A DNA stretch of 28,197 nucleotides from positions 1 through 28,197 of the forward strand of contig JAMIFV010000055.1 in assembly GCA_035906055.1 (NCBI GenBank), written 5' to 3'. Origin of the DNA: JAMIFV01 sp035906055 (GTDB taxonomy: Bacteria; Pseudomonadota; Alphaproteobacteria; Rickettsiales; JABCZZ01). Positions 7,348 through 13,719 of this stretch are shown here, one piece after another. The notes beneath the pieces are model-generated. The model ran no database searches, was not told the origin of the DNA, and worked only from the letters and a program-made list of their open reading frames with translations. Position 1 is the first letter of the stretch; each line of letters starts with the position of its first letter. A program made the position numbers and the translations under genes.

Positions 7348-7644
7348 TTACTCCTTAAGTTGTTTCGCCAGTAACTGAGCTGCCTTAATATCTCGTGACT
7401 GTGAGCTTTTGTCCCCACCGCATAACAATATAATCACGGATTTACCTTGTATTGTAAAATACACCCTATAGCCTGCTCCACAATGTATTCGTAACTCACT
7501 CACATTCTCACCGACCGGCTTTACGTCGCCCAGATGTCCGAAAGACAACCTGTCGAGACGCGATGCAATTCTTGTCTTTGCGTTCTTATCTCTCACATTG
7601 TCCAGCCATTTTGAGAAGATGCCGGTTTTACGAATTTCGATCAT
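7348..7644 (-). CDS. Type II toxin, RelE/ParE superfamily (HigB-like killer protein)
   Basis: This is a 98-residue toxin upstream of its antitoxin, the reversed order typical of higBA-like pairs. The sequence begins MIEIRKTGIFSKWLDNVRD and includes ASRLDRLSFGHLGDVKPVGENVSELRIH and GYRVYFTIQGKSVIILLCGGDKSSQSRDI, a full match to the phage-derived Gp49-like/killer family. Members cleave mRNA on the ribosome. Both arginines and the conserved GGDKSSQ-KDI-like end are present, so it looks intact. Its promoter and operator lie directly upstream and the -35 box overlaps the nhaA stop codon. Confidence 0.88.
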   Translation of the reverse strand: MIEIRKTGIFSKWLDNVRDKNAKTRIASRLDRLSFGHLGDVKPVGENVSELRIHCGAGYRVYFTIQGKSVIILLCGGDKSSQSRDIKAAQLLAKQLKE

Positions 7645-7650
7645 AAATAA

Positions 7651-7695
7651 CTGTATCTTATAAGATACAGTATCTTATAGGATACGATTTGTCAA
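7651..7695 (-). promoter_or_regulatory. Toxin-antitoxin promoter with double-palindrome operator
   Basis: A perfect 20-bp palindrome CTGTATCTTATAAGATACAG (7651-7670) abuts a second near-copy, GTATCTTATAGGATAC (7670-7685). A consensus -35 TTGACA lies on the minus strand at 7690-7695, and 17 bases later TACTGT (7667-7672) can serve as -10, so bound repressor would cover the promoter. Autorepression by the antitoxin-toxin complex is standard for this family. The -35 contains the TGA stop of nhaA. Confidence 0.75.
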
Positions 7696-7724
7696 GTGCG
7701 TTTTTGCGAAAAATACAGCACCAA
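7690..7724 (-). repeat. Direct-repeat copy within the nhaA 3' end
   Basis: This is the nhaA-proximal partner of the repeat at 6947-6983: TGTCAAG, 19 bases, CAGCACCAA on the plus strand. A further short relative, CAGCACC, follows the antitoxin stop at about 7032-7038. Together they frame the toxin-antitoxin module. Confidence 0.5.
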
Positions 7725-8807
7725 TCCGCCAAAAACCGTAGAAAGCAGCGAGCCGAAAATGATGCCGATCTTGGCGATATCCTGCAAATGTGGTGCGGAA
7801 AATGCCAGAAGCGCGATGAACAGGCTCATTGTGAACCCGATGCCAGCGAGGACGGAAACCGCATAGATATGCAGCCAGTTTAAGCCTTCGGGCTTGGGTG
7901 CAAGCTTCAGTTTCACCAGCACAAACACACTACCGAAGATGCCTATCTGTTTGCCGAAGAACAGCCCCAGCGCAATGCCCAGCGGCATGGGAGCGAAGAA
8001 CTCTTTCATTTCCACACCTGCCAGACTCACTCCCGCGCTGGTAAAGGCGAACACTGGCAGCACAAGGAGCGTGACCCATGGATGGATGAAATGCAGTGCC
8101 TTTTCCAAGGGACTACTTTTCTCCTTGTCACGCATAGGAATAGCCAAGCCCACCGCAACGCCTGCAATAGTGGTGTGGATGCCGGACGCATGCAGGCAGA
8201 ACCACAGATACACACCCGTAAACAAATAAGGCGTTAGCGCAGAAACATGTTTTTTATTGAGGAAAAACAGAATGCCTAGCCCCAGCGCGGTAAGCGCCAG
8301 CGGCAAAGCTGCAACGTGGGAATTATAGAAGAACGCGATGATGAGGATGGCTCCCAGATCGTCAAAAATAGCGATGGCGAGCAGCAGTATTTTGGCAGCG
8401 GGGGGCACGCCCTTGCCCAACAGCAATAATATGGCCAGCGCAAAGGCGATATCAGTTGCCGAGGGGATAGCCCAACCCTGAACGGTTACGGCATCGGAAT
8501 GATTAAGGGCGACATAAATCAACGCAGGCACGATCATGCCGCCAATAGCGGCGATAAGCGGCATCATCACCTGGCCTTTCTGCGAGAGCAGTCCCTCCCG
8601 CATCTCGCGCTTTAACTCCATGCCAACGCTGAAAAAAAACAGTACCATCAGCACGTCTTTGACAAAATGCCCGGCGGGACGGGTTATGTCCGCATACCAC
8701 GCAGAAAACGGCGAATTGGCCAGCAGAAGCGCCAGTACGGCAAAGGTCAGCATGACAATGCCGCCTAGCGATTCGTTGCCTTTTTGCGGCTGGGGGGGAT
8801 GATTCAT
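7692..8807 (-). CDS. nhaA: Na+/H+ antiporter NhaA
   Basis: This 371-residue inner-membrane antiporter exchanges internal Na+ or Li+ for protons. It contains the ion-binding Asp pair in AIAIFDDLGAI (Asp149-Asp150), the helix 4 motif GWAIPSATDIAFALA and FFFSVGMELKREM near the N-terminus. About twelve hydrophobic helices are visible, slightly fewer residues than E. coli NhaA (388), mostly from a shorter C-terminus. It is divergent from hisF with only about 70 bases between. The start ATG 8807 has no strong Shine-Dalgarno. Its last codons overlap the toxin-antitoxin promoter and have a degenerate copy at 6947-6983, so the C-terminal codons may have been rebuilt by an insertion. Confidence 0.93.
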   Translation of the reverse strand: MNHPPQPQKGNESLGGIVMLTFAVLALLLANSPFSAWYADITRPAGHFVKDVLMVLFFFSVGMELKREMREGLLSQKGQVMMPLIAAIGGMIVPALIYVALNHSDAVTVQGWAIPSATDIAFALAILLLLGKGVPPAAKILLLAIAIFDDLGAILIIAFFYNSHVAALPLALTALGLGILFFLNKKHVSALTPYLFTGVYLWFCLHASGIHTTIAGVAVGLAIPMRDKEKSSPLEKALHFIHPWVTLLVLPVFAFTSAGVSLAGVEMKEFFAPMPLGIALGLFFGKQIGIFGSVFVLVKLKLAPKPEGLNWLHIYAVSVLAGIGFTMSLFIALLAFSAPHLQDIAKIGIIFGSLLSTVFGGLVLYFSQKRT

Positions 8808-8879
8808 GATGACAAGTGTAATTATCGGCTTTAGAACGCTGCTTATACCGTAACTTAAGCCGCAATGGTATTAAAATCG

Positions 8880-9638
8880 ATGCTTAAAGTCCGAATCATC
8901 CCCTGCCTCGACGTGAAAGACGGCCGCGTGGTCAAAGGCGTGAACTTCGTCGATTTGCGCGACGCAGGCGACCCGGTGGAACAGGCGCGGCTGTATGACG
9001 CGCAAGGCGCGGACGAATTATGCTTCCTCGATATTTCCGCGTCGTCGGATAACCGCGATACGCTGTACGATGTGGTGGCGAAGGTTGCGGAACAATGTTT
9101 TATGCCGCTGACTGTGGGCGGCGGCGTGCGCGCGCTGGACGACATTCGCAAGCTGCTGCTGGCCGGTGCAGACAAGGTTTCCATCAACACCGCCGCAGTG
9201 AAACGCCCTGAATTCGTGCGTGAGGCGTCGGAAAAATTTGGGAGCCAGTGCATCGTGGTGGCGATCGATGCCAAGTCGGTCGCGGAAGATAAATTCGAGA
9301 TATTCACGCATGGCGGGCGCAATGCCACCGGCCTGGATGCCGTGGAATGGGCGCGGCGCATGGAAAACTATGGCGCAGGCGAGATACTGCTCACCTCGAT
9401 GGATCGCGACGGCACCGCCAAAGGTTTCAACATCCCCCTCACGCGCGCCATTGCCGATGCGGTGAAGATCCCTGTGATCGCGTCCGGCGGCGTGGGTACC
9501 CTCCAACACTTAGTCGAAGGCGTGCGTGACGGCCATGCAAGCGCCGTGCTTGCCGCTTCCATTTTCCATTACGGCGCTTATACTGTGGCGCAGGCAAAAG
9601 CGGCGCTGGGTGCCGCTAACATTCCGGTGAGATTATAG
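8880..9638 (+). CDS. hisF: Imidazole glycerol phosphate synthase, cyclase subunit
   Basis: HisF is the (beta-alpha)8 barrel that, with the glutaminase HisH, turns PRFAR plus ammonia into imidazole glycerol phosphate and AICAR in histidine synthesis. From ATG 8880 (MLKVRIIPCLDVKDGRVVKGVNF) the protein is 252 residues and the catalytic Asp falls at residue 11, the canonical position. An ATG at 8865 would add five residues. The second catalytic Asp is in VVAIDAKS. Phosphate-binding loops are visible in TVGGGVRALDD and VIASGGVGTL. hisE follows after 2 nt. HisH, HisA and HisB are not in this window. Confidence 0.95.
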   Translation: MLKVRIIPCLDVKDGRVVKGVNFVDLRDAGDPVEQARLYDAQGADELCFLDISASSDNRDTLYDVVAKVAEQCFMPLTVGGGVRALDDIRKLLLAGADKVSINTAAVKRPEFVREASEKFGSQCIVVAIDAKSVAEDKFEIFTHGGRNATGLDAVEWARRMENYGAGEILLTSMDRDGTAKGFNIPLTRAIADAVKIPVIASGGVGTLQHLVEGVRDGHASAVLAASIFHYGAYTVAQAKAALGAANIPVRL

Positions 9639-9640
9639 GC

Positions 9641-9934
9641 ATGGGCAACATTGCTTTTTTAGATGAGTTATACGCAACTATCCTCGAGCGCCGCGCCTCG
9701 GGGAACGTGAATGAATCCTACGTGGCGAAAACCGCTGCCGCTGGCCTGCCGCGCCTTGCTCAAAAAGTAGGCGAAGAGGGCGTGGAAACCGTCATCGCTG
9801 CGATGAAGAAAGACAAAAACGAGCTGTGCAGCGAAAGCGCCGACCTGCTTTTCCACTTGCTCATGCTCTGGGCGGAAGCGGGGCTCACGCCTGCCGACGT
9901 CGCCGCCGAACTGCAAAAACGTCATAAGAAATAA
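9641..9934 (+). CDS. hisE: Phosphoribosyl-ATP pyrophosphatase
   Basis: HisE hydrolyses phosphoribosyl-ATP to phosphoribosyl-AMP, the second step of histidine synthesis. The 97-residue all-alpha protein shows KVGEEGVETVIAA and ESADLLFHLLMLW, which carry the acidic residues that bind magnesium in the MazG/PRA-PH fold. It is a stand-alone HisE, so HisI must be encoded elsewhere. It starts 2 nt after hisF and is almost certainly cotranscribed and coupled. It is slightly shorter than the usual 105-110 residues. Confidence 0.93.
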   Translation: MGNIAFLDELYATILERRASGNVNESYVAKTAAAGLPRLAQKVGEEGVETVIAAMKKDKNELCSESADLLFHLLMLWAEAGLTPADVAAELQKRHKK

Positions 9935-9948
9935 AACAGGAGTTTGTT

Positions 9949-10536
9949 ATGAAAGCTGATGATAAGGCGCTGGATATTATCTGGCGCGAAGCGCGTACAT
10001 TTACTGCGTGGCAGGATAAGTCTGTATCAGACGAACTGCTCCAGCAGGTCTATGACCTCTGCAAATGGGGCCCCACCAGCCAGAACTGCCTGCCGATGCG
10101 CATTGTGTTTGTCAAATCGAAGGAAGCCAAAGAACGCCTGAAACCCTGCCTCGCAGGCGGAAATGTGGACAAGACCATGGCGGCACCCGCCGTTGCCATC
10201 GTCGCCTATGACATGGAGTTTTATGAAAAACTGCCCGAGCTCTGGCCAGCGAATAAGGCCGCAAAGGATGGGTTTGTTGGCAAGCCGGACGCCGTGCAGG
10301 CAACCGCGACGCGCAACGGCTCGCTGCAGGGTGGTTATTTCATCTTGGCGGCGCGTGCGCTGGGGCTGGATTGCGGGCCGATGTCCGGCTTCAGCAACGA
10401 GAAGGTGGACACGGAGTTTTTCAAGGGAACGTCGTGGAAATCCAACTTCCTGTGCAACCTGGGTTACGGCGATGCGGCCAAGCTGTTCCCGCGCGGGCCG
10501 CGTCTGAGCTTCGAGGAGGCGTGCAAAATCGTATAA
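9949..10536 (+). CDS. Nitroreductase-family protein, RutE/malonic semialdehyde reductase-like
   Basis: This 195-residue flavin (FMN) oxidoreductase closely follows the RutE/HadB subgroup in length and sequence. Markers are the N-terminal REARTFTAWQDKSVSD and CKWGPTSQNCLPMRIVFV (FMN phosphate site). Further markers are ATATRNGSLQGGYFILAARALGLDCGPMSGF and a C-terminal FLCNLGYGD. RutE reduces malonic semialdehyde in pyrimidine breakdown, but no other rut genes are present, so a general quinone or nitro-compound reductase role is equally possible. A good AGGAG lies 8 nt before the ATG. It follows hisE by 14 nt and may share its transcript. Confidence 0.82.
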   Translation: MKADDKALDIIWREARTFTAWQDKSVSDELLQQVYDLCKWGPTSQNCLPMRIVFVKSKEAKERLKPCLAGGNVDKTMAAPAVAIVAYDMEFYEKLPELWPANKAAKDGFVGKPDAVQATATRNGSLQGGYFILAARALGLDCGPMSGFSNEKVDTEFFKGTSWKSNFLCNLGYGDAAKLFPRGPRLSFEEACKIV

Positions 10537-10537
10537 T

Positions 10538-10616
10538 GTCATCCTGAGGAGCATGGCGACGAAGGATATCCTTGTTTACTTTAAGCTAGGAGATTCTTCG
10601 CTACGCTCAGAATGAC
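10538..10616. repeat. Palindromic intergenic repeat, GTCATCCTGAG...CTCAGAATGAC (copy B)
   Basis: A 79-bp element runs from gtcatcctgagg to ctcagaatgac, filling the gap between the nitroreductase and HIT genes. The outer arms pair over about 11 bp with one mismatch, and the interior contains gaaggatatccttg (gaaggatatccttc-like pairing). It belongs by its GTCAT/ATGAC ends to the same broad class as copies A, C and D, but the body differs. Confidence 0.7.
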
Positions 10617-10635
10617 GAAAACAGAGAGAAACAGA

Positions 10636-11010
10636 ATGACCTACGACAATAATAATATCTTCGCCAGGATCATGCGCGGTGAGATACCGGGCAAAAAACT
10701 GTATGAAGACGAACATGTGTTCGCGATGAACGATATCGCGCCAGCAGCGCCCGTGCATGCGCTGGTGCTGCCCAAAGGGGAATATGTGTCGTTCGACGAC
10801 TTTGCCAGCAAAGCCGCGCCTGAAACCGTGGCGCATTTCTTTGCGACCATAACAAAAATTGCACGCCAGCTAGGCGTGGAAGAAACCGGCTACCGCCTAA
10901 TCATGAACCACGGCAAGAACGCCTCACAGTCCGTGCCGCATTTCCATGTGCATATCATCGGTGGCAGGCCGCTGGGCGCATTGCTGCCGGGGGATGGCGA
11001 GGAGCGCTAG
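10636..11010 (+). CDS. HIT (histidine triad) family nucleotide hydrolase, HinT-like
   Basis: This small cytoplasmic protein has the catalytic histidine triad HFHVHIIGGR near the C-terminus (about 102-111), where the middle His attacks the nucleotide phosphate. The N-terminal IFARIMRGEIPGKKLYEDEHVFAMNDIAPAAPVHALVLPK is typical of HinT/PKCI proteins, which hydrolyse adenosine phosphoramidates and aminoacyl-AMP. I start it at ATG 10636 (124 residues, MTYDNNNIF). The upstream ATG at 10612 is part of the palindromic repeat. A HIT gene close to hisE is common in alphaproteobacteria, so this pairing is probably ancestral and the nitroreductase an addition. Confidence 0.9.
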   Translation: MTYDNNNIFARIMRGEIPGKKLYEDEHVFAMNDIAPAAPVHALVLPKGEYVSFDDFASKAAPETVAHFFATITKIARQLGVEETGYRLIMNHGKNASQSVPHFHVHIIGGRPLGALLPGDGEER

Positions 11011-11016
11011 ACTGCT

Positions 11017-12354
11017 ATGCTTGCAGGTATATCGCTATTACTATTGCCCGGTATTCCGCTCGTCTTATTCACCTTGCTAATACCCGCAAGCCATTTTGCG
11101 CGTTATGCGGCTTTAGTGATTGCAGCTTATATTGTGTTGGCGATCAATCTTTCTTTTCAGGATAATGACGGCAGTCTTGGTAATACTCTCGGCATGTACA
11201 TGATTCTCATGCCGCTGGGGCTTAATTTGCTCATACTTATTATCAGGGCATGTTTATTATCTGTGTCGTGGCAGCGTGAGCCCTGTTTAAATGAATCGAC
11301 GCTTGTTCATGAAAGCATACCTGTTGCAATCGCGTATGGGATTGTCGTTGCAAGTATTGTGCTTTTTATAACATGGAAGCCTTTTCAGAGTTTCACTCCG
11401 GCATGGGAAGCTTATGCAATAATAATTGGAATAACTTTTGTTGTTTCAGTAATAATTTTTGCTCTTCAATATTCCAGTCCACGGCAGAAATTTAAAAGAG
11501 CAAGTTTTACATTAATCGCGTCATTTATTCTCTCGATAGGTATTTTATTAGCGCATTATCTATTGAATTCAGAGAATGTTATTCATCAGGCGCAGCAAAT
11601 AGCGGGTAGTAAGCCATATTGTGTGCAGGTGGCGGATAGGCAAAGTATATACGTTATTCCGGATACGCAGATTGCACTGTCTGGTTTGACGATGCGTGCG
11701 TACGAGCGGCAGCCTGGCATTAAGGGAAGTTATGATGCTCTTTTATTGGTTGGAGAAGGAGCAAAGGGTAAGCTCTATAGCTGGTCGCACTTCAAAGAAA
11801 CCTTTGTAGCCTATGGCAGCAAGAGGCAATGGCCGGTTATCTATTGTAAGCCTAAGGAGCAATTTTTTTCACATTTGCCATTATGGTTTGCTGAGCAAAA
11901 TAATAGCCAGTCAGATGAAACTAATTTCATAGCTGGTGGCACAGAATTTGTTATTCCCAACATATATCAGAGTTCTCCACACGGGTTTTGTCCGACCTGT
12001 GGTACGTCATCGCAATGGCTGGCTTTTAAAGCGCAGGCGCCGGATTTCCAGCCTGTGAACACAGAGTCGACAACACTTTCAATGTGGGAAAAATTTAATC
12101 AGGAAATTCAAATATATTTTAAAGAAGATATGCGATTGCCCAGAAGCCACGAAGGCACCTATAATCTTCAAAACCTCCTTCACGATGAAAATGGAAATCT
12201 TATAGCTAAGACCGAGTGCACTCCTAAAATCTGCAATCAGGTTTTTCTACATGCAGGCAGAACCTATTTATTTGGTTATCCGAGAGAGTTCTTTGATGAA
12301 CGCAGCCAATTGCAGCAGCGGCTGATTGAGAAAGTGAAAAGCTTCGAAAAATAA
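11017..12354 (+). CDS. Unrecognised six-helix membrane protein with soluble C-terminal domain
   Basis: I do not recognise this 445-residue protein. Six hydrophobic segments lie at about 4-22, 29-46, 58-80, 101-120, 132-151 and 163-183. A hydrophilic domain of about 260 residues follows, probably at the cell surface side or in the cytoplasm depending on topology. That domain has five cysteines, including CPTCG (325-329) and CTPKIC near residue 400, which could bind metal or form disulfides. Codon use is clearly more AT-rich than in flanking genes, suggesting recent acquisition. It begins 6 nt after the HIT stop with only a distant GAGGAG (10999-11004). It ends 3 nt before the convergent maf, in the place where yacG often follows maf. 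Confidence 0.75.
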   Translation: MLAGISLLLLPGIPLVLFTLLIPASHFARYAALVIAAYIVLAINLSFQDNDGSLGNTLGMYMILMPLGLNLLILIIRACLLSVSWQREPCLNESTLVHESIPVAIAYGIVVASIVLFITWKPFQSFTPAWEAYAIIIGITFVVSVIIFALQYSSPRQKFKRASFTLIASFILSIGILLAHYLLNSENVIHQAQQIAGSKPYCVQVADRQSIYVIPDTQIALSGLTMRAYERQPGIKGSYDALLLVGEGAKGKLYSWSHFKETFVAYGSKRQWPVIYCKPKEQFFSHLPLWFAEQNNSQSDETNFIAGGTEFVIPNIYQSSPHGFCPTCGTSSQWLAFKAQAPDFQPVNTESTTLSMWEKFNQEIQIYFKEDMRLPRSHEGTYNLQNLLHDENGNLIAKTECTPKICNQVFLHAGRTYLFGYPREFFDERSQLQQRLIEKVKSFEK

Positions 12355-12357
12355 GAT

Positions 12358-12921
12358 TTAGCTAAACATCCCCGCCGTTTCGGCCAGCGGCAACCCCACC
12401 ACATTAGAATAGCTTCCATTGATCGCAGGGATGAACGCAGCAGCGCTGCCCTGTATCGCATAGCCGCCTGCCTTGCCCTGCCACTCATTGCCAGCGAGGT
12501 AGCGCTCTGTTTCTTCTGCGGTCAGGCGTTTAAAGCGCACGAGCGTAGTCACCAGCTTCACTTTCTGCTTTTCACCTACCTGCAGCACTACGGCGGTGGT
12601 TACGCGGTGACGGCGGCCTGAGAGCAGCTTCAGACACATCGCTGCCTGTTCGCGCGTTTCGGCCTTGGGCAGTATCCTGCGCCCGCAATGCACTACCGTG
12701 TCAGCGGCGAGCACGGGGCTTTGCGGGTAACGCGCGGCGATGATGCGCGCTTTCTCGCGTGCCACGCGCTCAGCATACACCAGCGGTTCTTCGTTCTTCA
12801 GCGGGGTTTCGTCGGTATCGGCGGCTTCGATGCGCGCAGGGGTAATGCCGATCTGGGCAAGCAGTTCGCGCCGCCTCGGGGAAGCGGAAGCAAGAATGAT
12901 ATTATCCTTGGGCGACACCAT
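12358..12921 (-). CDS. maf: Maf/YceF-family nucleoside triphosphate pyrophosphatase
   Basis: Maf proteins hydrolyse non-canonical or modified nucleoside triphosphates to monophosphates. They are linked to house-cleaning and to cell-division arrest. Key motifs are ILASASPRRRELL near the N-terminus, PVLAADTVV (catalytic Asp) and the C-terminal GYAIQGSAAAFIPAINGSYSNVVGLPL. I chose ATG 12921 (187 residues, MVSPKDNIILASASPRR), which overlaps the end of infA by 20 nt. An ATG at 12960 would add 13 non-family residues and overlap more. The infA-maf order is conserved in alphaproteobacteria. It is convergent with the orphan membrane gene. Confidence 0.92.
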   Translation of the reverse strand: MVSPKDNIILASASPRRRELLAQIGITPARIEAADTDETPLKNEEPLVYAERVAREKARIIAARYPQSPVLAADTVVHCGRRILPKAETREQAAMCLKLLSGRRHRVTTAVVLQVGEKQKVKLVTTLVRFKRLTAEETERYLAGNEWQGKAGGYAIQGSAAAFIPAINGSYSNVVGLPLAETAGMFS

Positions 12922-13138
12922 CTTTATGGCGGAATTTGATGCGGCCCTTGGTGAGGTCATACGGCGTCATTTCCACCGTCACCGAGTCACCGGCGAGAAT
13001 ACGGATGCGGTTCTTGCGCATTTTTCCGCTGGTCACCGCGATCAGCGTATGGCCGTTTTCCAGCTTCACGCGGAACATCGCGTTGGGGAGCAGTTCCAAC
13101 ACCGTGCCGGGGAATTCAAGCAGTTCTTCTTTAGCCAT
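12902..13138 (-). CDS. infA: Translation initiation factor IF-1
   Basis: IF-1 is an OB-fold protein that binds the A-site of the 30S subunit during initiation. The 78-residue sequence MAKEELLEFPGTVLELLPNA through NGHTLIAVTSGKMRKNRIRILAGDSVTVEMTPYDLTKGRIKFRHK is essentially full-length and typical. The C-terminus is a little extended (DGVAQG). The start has no visible Shine-Dalgarno: AACAACTAAAAT precedes the ATG because a palindromic repeat abuts it. It is followed by maf with a 20-nt overlap and preceded by the UPF0262 gene, as in other alphaproteobacteria. Confidence 0.96.
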   Translation of the reverse strand: MAKEELLEFPGTVLELLPNAMFRVKLENGHTLIAVTSGKMRKNRIRILAGDSVTVEMTPYDLTKGRIKFRHKDGVAQG

Positions 13139-13144
13139 ATTTTA

Positions 13145-13248
13145 GTTGTTCGTTGCTGGTTGTTCGTTGTTAGTGAGCCGTTAATAAAGAGAAACCAAGC
13201 CATTGTCCACCCCCTTTTACCAACAACAAACAACAAACAACGAATAAC
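13145..13248. repeat. Imperfect inverted repeat with GTTGTT-type tandem arms (infA upstream)
   Basis: The left arm (13145-13173) is made of gttgttcgttg-like units and the right arm (13220-13248) of caacaaacaacg-like units. The arms pair over 29 bp with about five mismatches around a 46-bp centre. The element fills the whole interval between UPF0262 and infA, ending 6 nt from the infA ATG and 3 nt from the UPF0262 stop. Its layout resembles that of the unrelated-sequence element at 17745-17848. Confidence 0.7.
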
Positions 13249-13251
13249 GGC

Positions 13252-13719
13252 CTACTTCAATTGCAGCGCATGCAGCAGCGTGAACAGCCTGCGCGCGGTT
13301 TCGTAATCCATCTGCACTTTGTCTTCCAGAAGGGTGGAAAGCAGGTCAGCGCCTTCGTTGTGTAGCCCACGGCGGCTCATGTCAATCGCCTCTATTTTCG
13401 GAATATTTCCGATCCGTACCGCTTCAAAATAGCTCTCGCATATCAGCACGTAATCGCGGATGATGCCGCGAAAAGGGGCGAGGGGAACGCCCAGTTGCTG
13501 CGTGGCGTCGCTACTGTCAGTGGCCACCGTGAATATTACGCGATTCTCCGATGTGCCGAGCGTGACACGGTAAGGGCCTTCGAGGCCCTTCACCGCAAAA
13601 TGGTTCCACTCGATGAGGTCGTTGATCGCCACGTTGCGGTCATGCCCCACTTCGGCGGTGCGCCGTGCTATGCCGCTTTCATCCAGCGTGATGCTGGCAA
13701 TGTAGGTGGTGGTGCTCAT
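13252..13719 (-). CDS. UPF0262 family protein
   Basis: This 155-residue protein matches UPF0262, a family restricted largely to alphaproteobacteria and with no established function. Characteristic stretches are RNVAINDLIEWNHFAV, GPYRVTLGTSENRVIF and PLAPFRGIIRDYVLICESYFEAVR. Near the C-terminus are IEAIDMSRRGLHNEGADLL and a helix ending FTLLHALQ. No signal peptide or membrane segment is visible, so it is probably cytosolic. Its ATG overlaps the hisD stop as ATGA, so it is translationally coupled to hisD. The hisD-UPF0262-infA-maf neighbourhood is a standard alphaproteobacterial arrangement; the phosphatase gene sometimes found between UPF0262 and infA is missing here. Confidence 0.9.
   Translation of the reverse strand: MSTTTYIASITLDESGIARRTAEVGHDRNVAINDLIEWNHFAVKGLEGPYRVTLGTSENRVIFTVATDSSDATQQLGVPLAPFRGIIRDYVLICESYFEAVRIGNIPKIEAIDMSRRGLHNEGADLLSTLLEDKVQMDYETARRLFTLLHALQLK

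Noticed and set aside
6947..7724. Toxin-antitoxin module as part of a larger phage or integrative island
   Set aside because: No integrase, tRNA or phage structural gene accompanies it; only two genes lie between the short repeats.
9949..10536. Nitroreductase as part of a pyrimidine-degradation (rut) operon
   Set aside because: No other rut gene is present and the neighbours are histidine and HIT genes, so only the family relationship is claimed.
12921..12960. Longer start for maf at 12960
   Set aside because: The extra residues do not match the family and would overlap infA by about 60 nt; ATG 12921 fits the conserved N-terminus.
13145..13248. Possible CRISPR array because of repeated GTTGTT units
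   Set aside because: The units are short, degenerate and arranged as two inverted arms with no regular spacers and no cas genes nearby.
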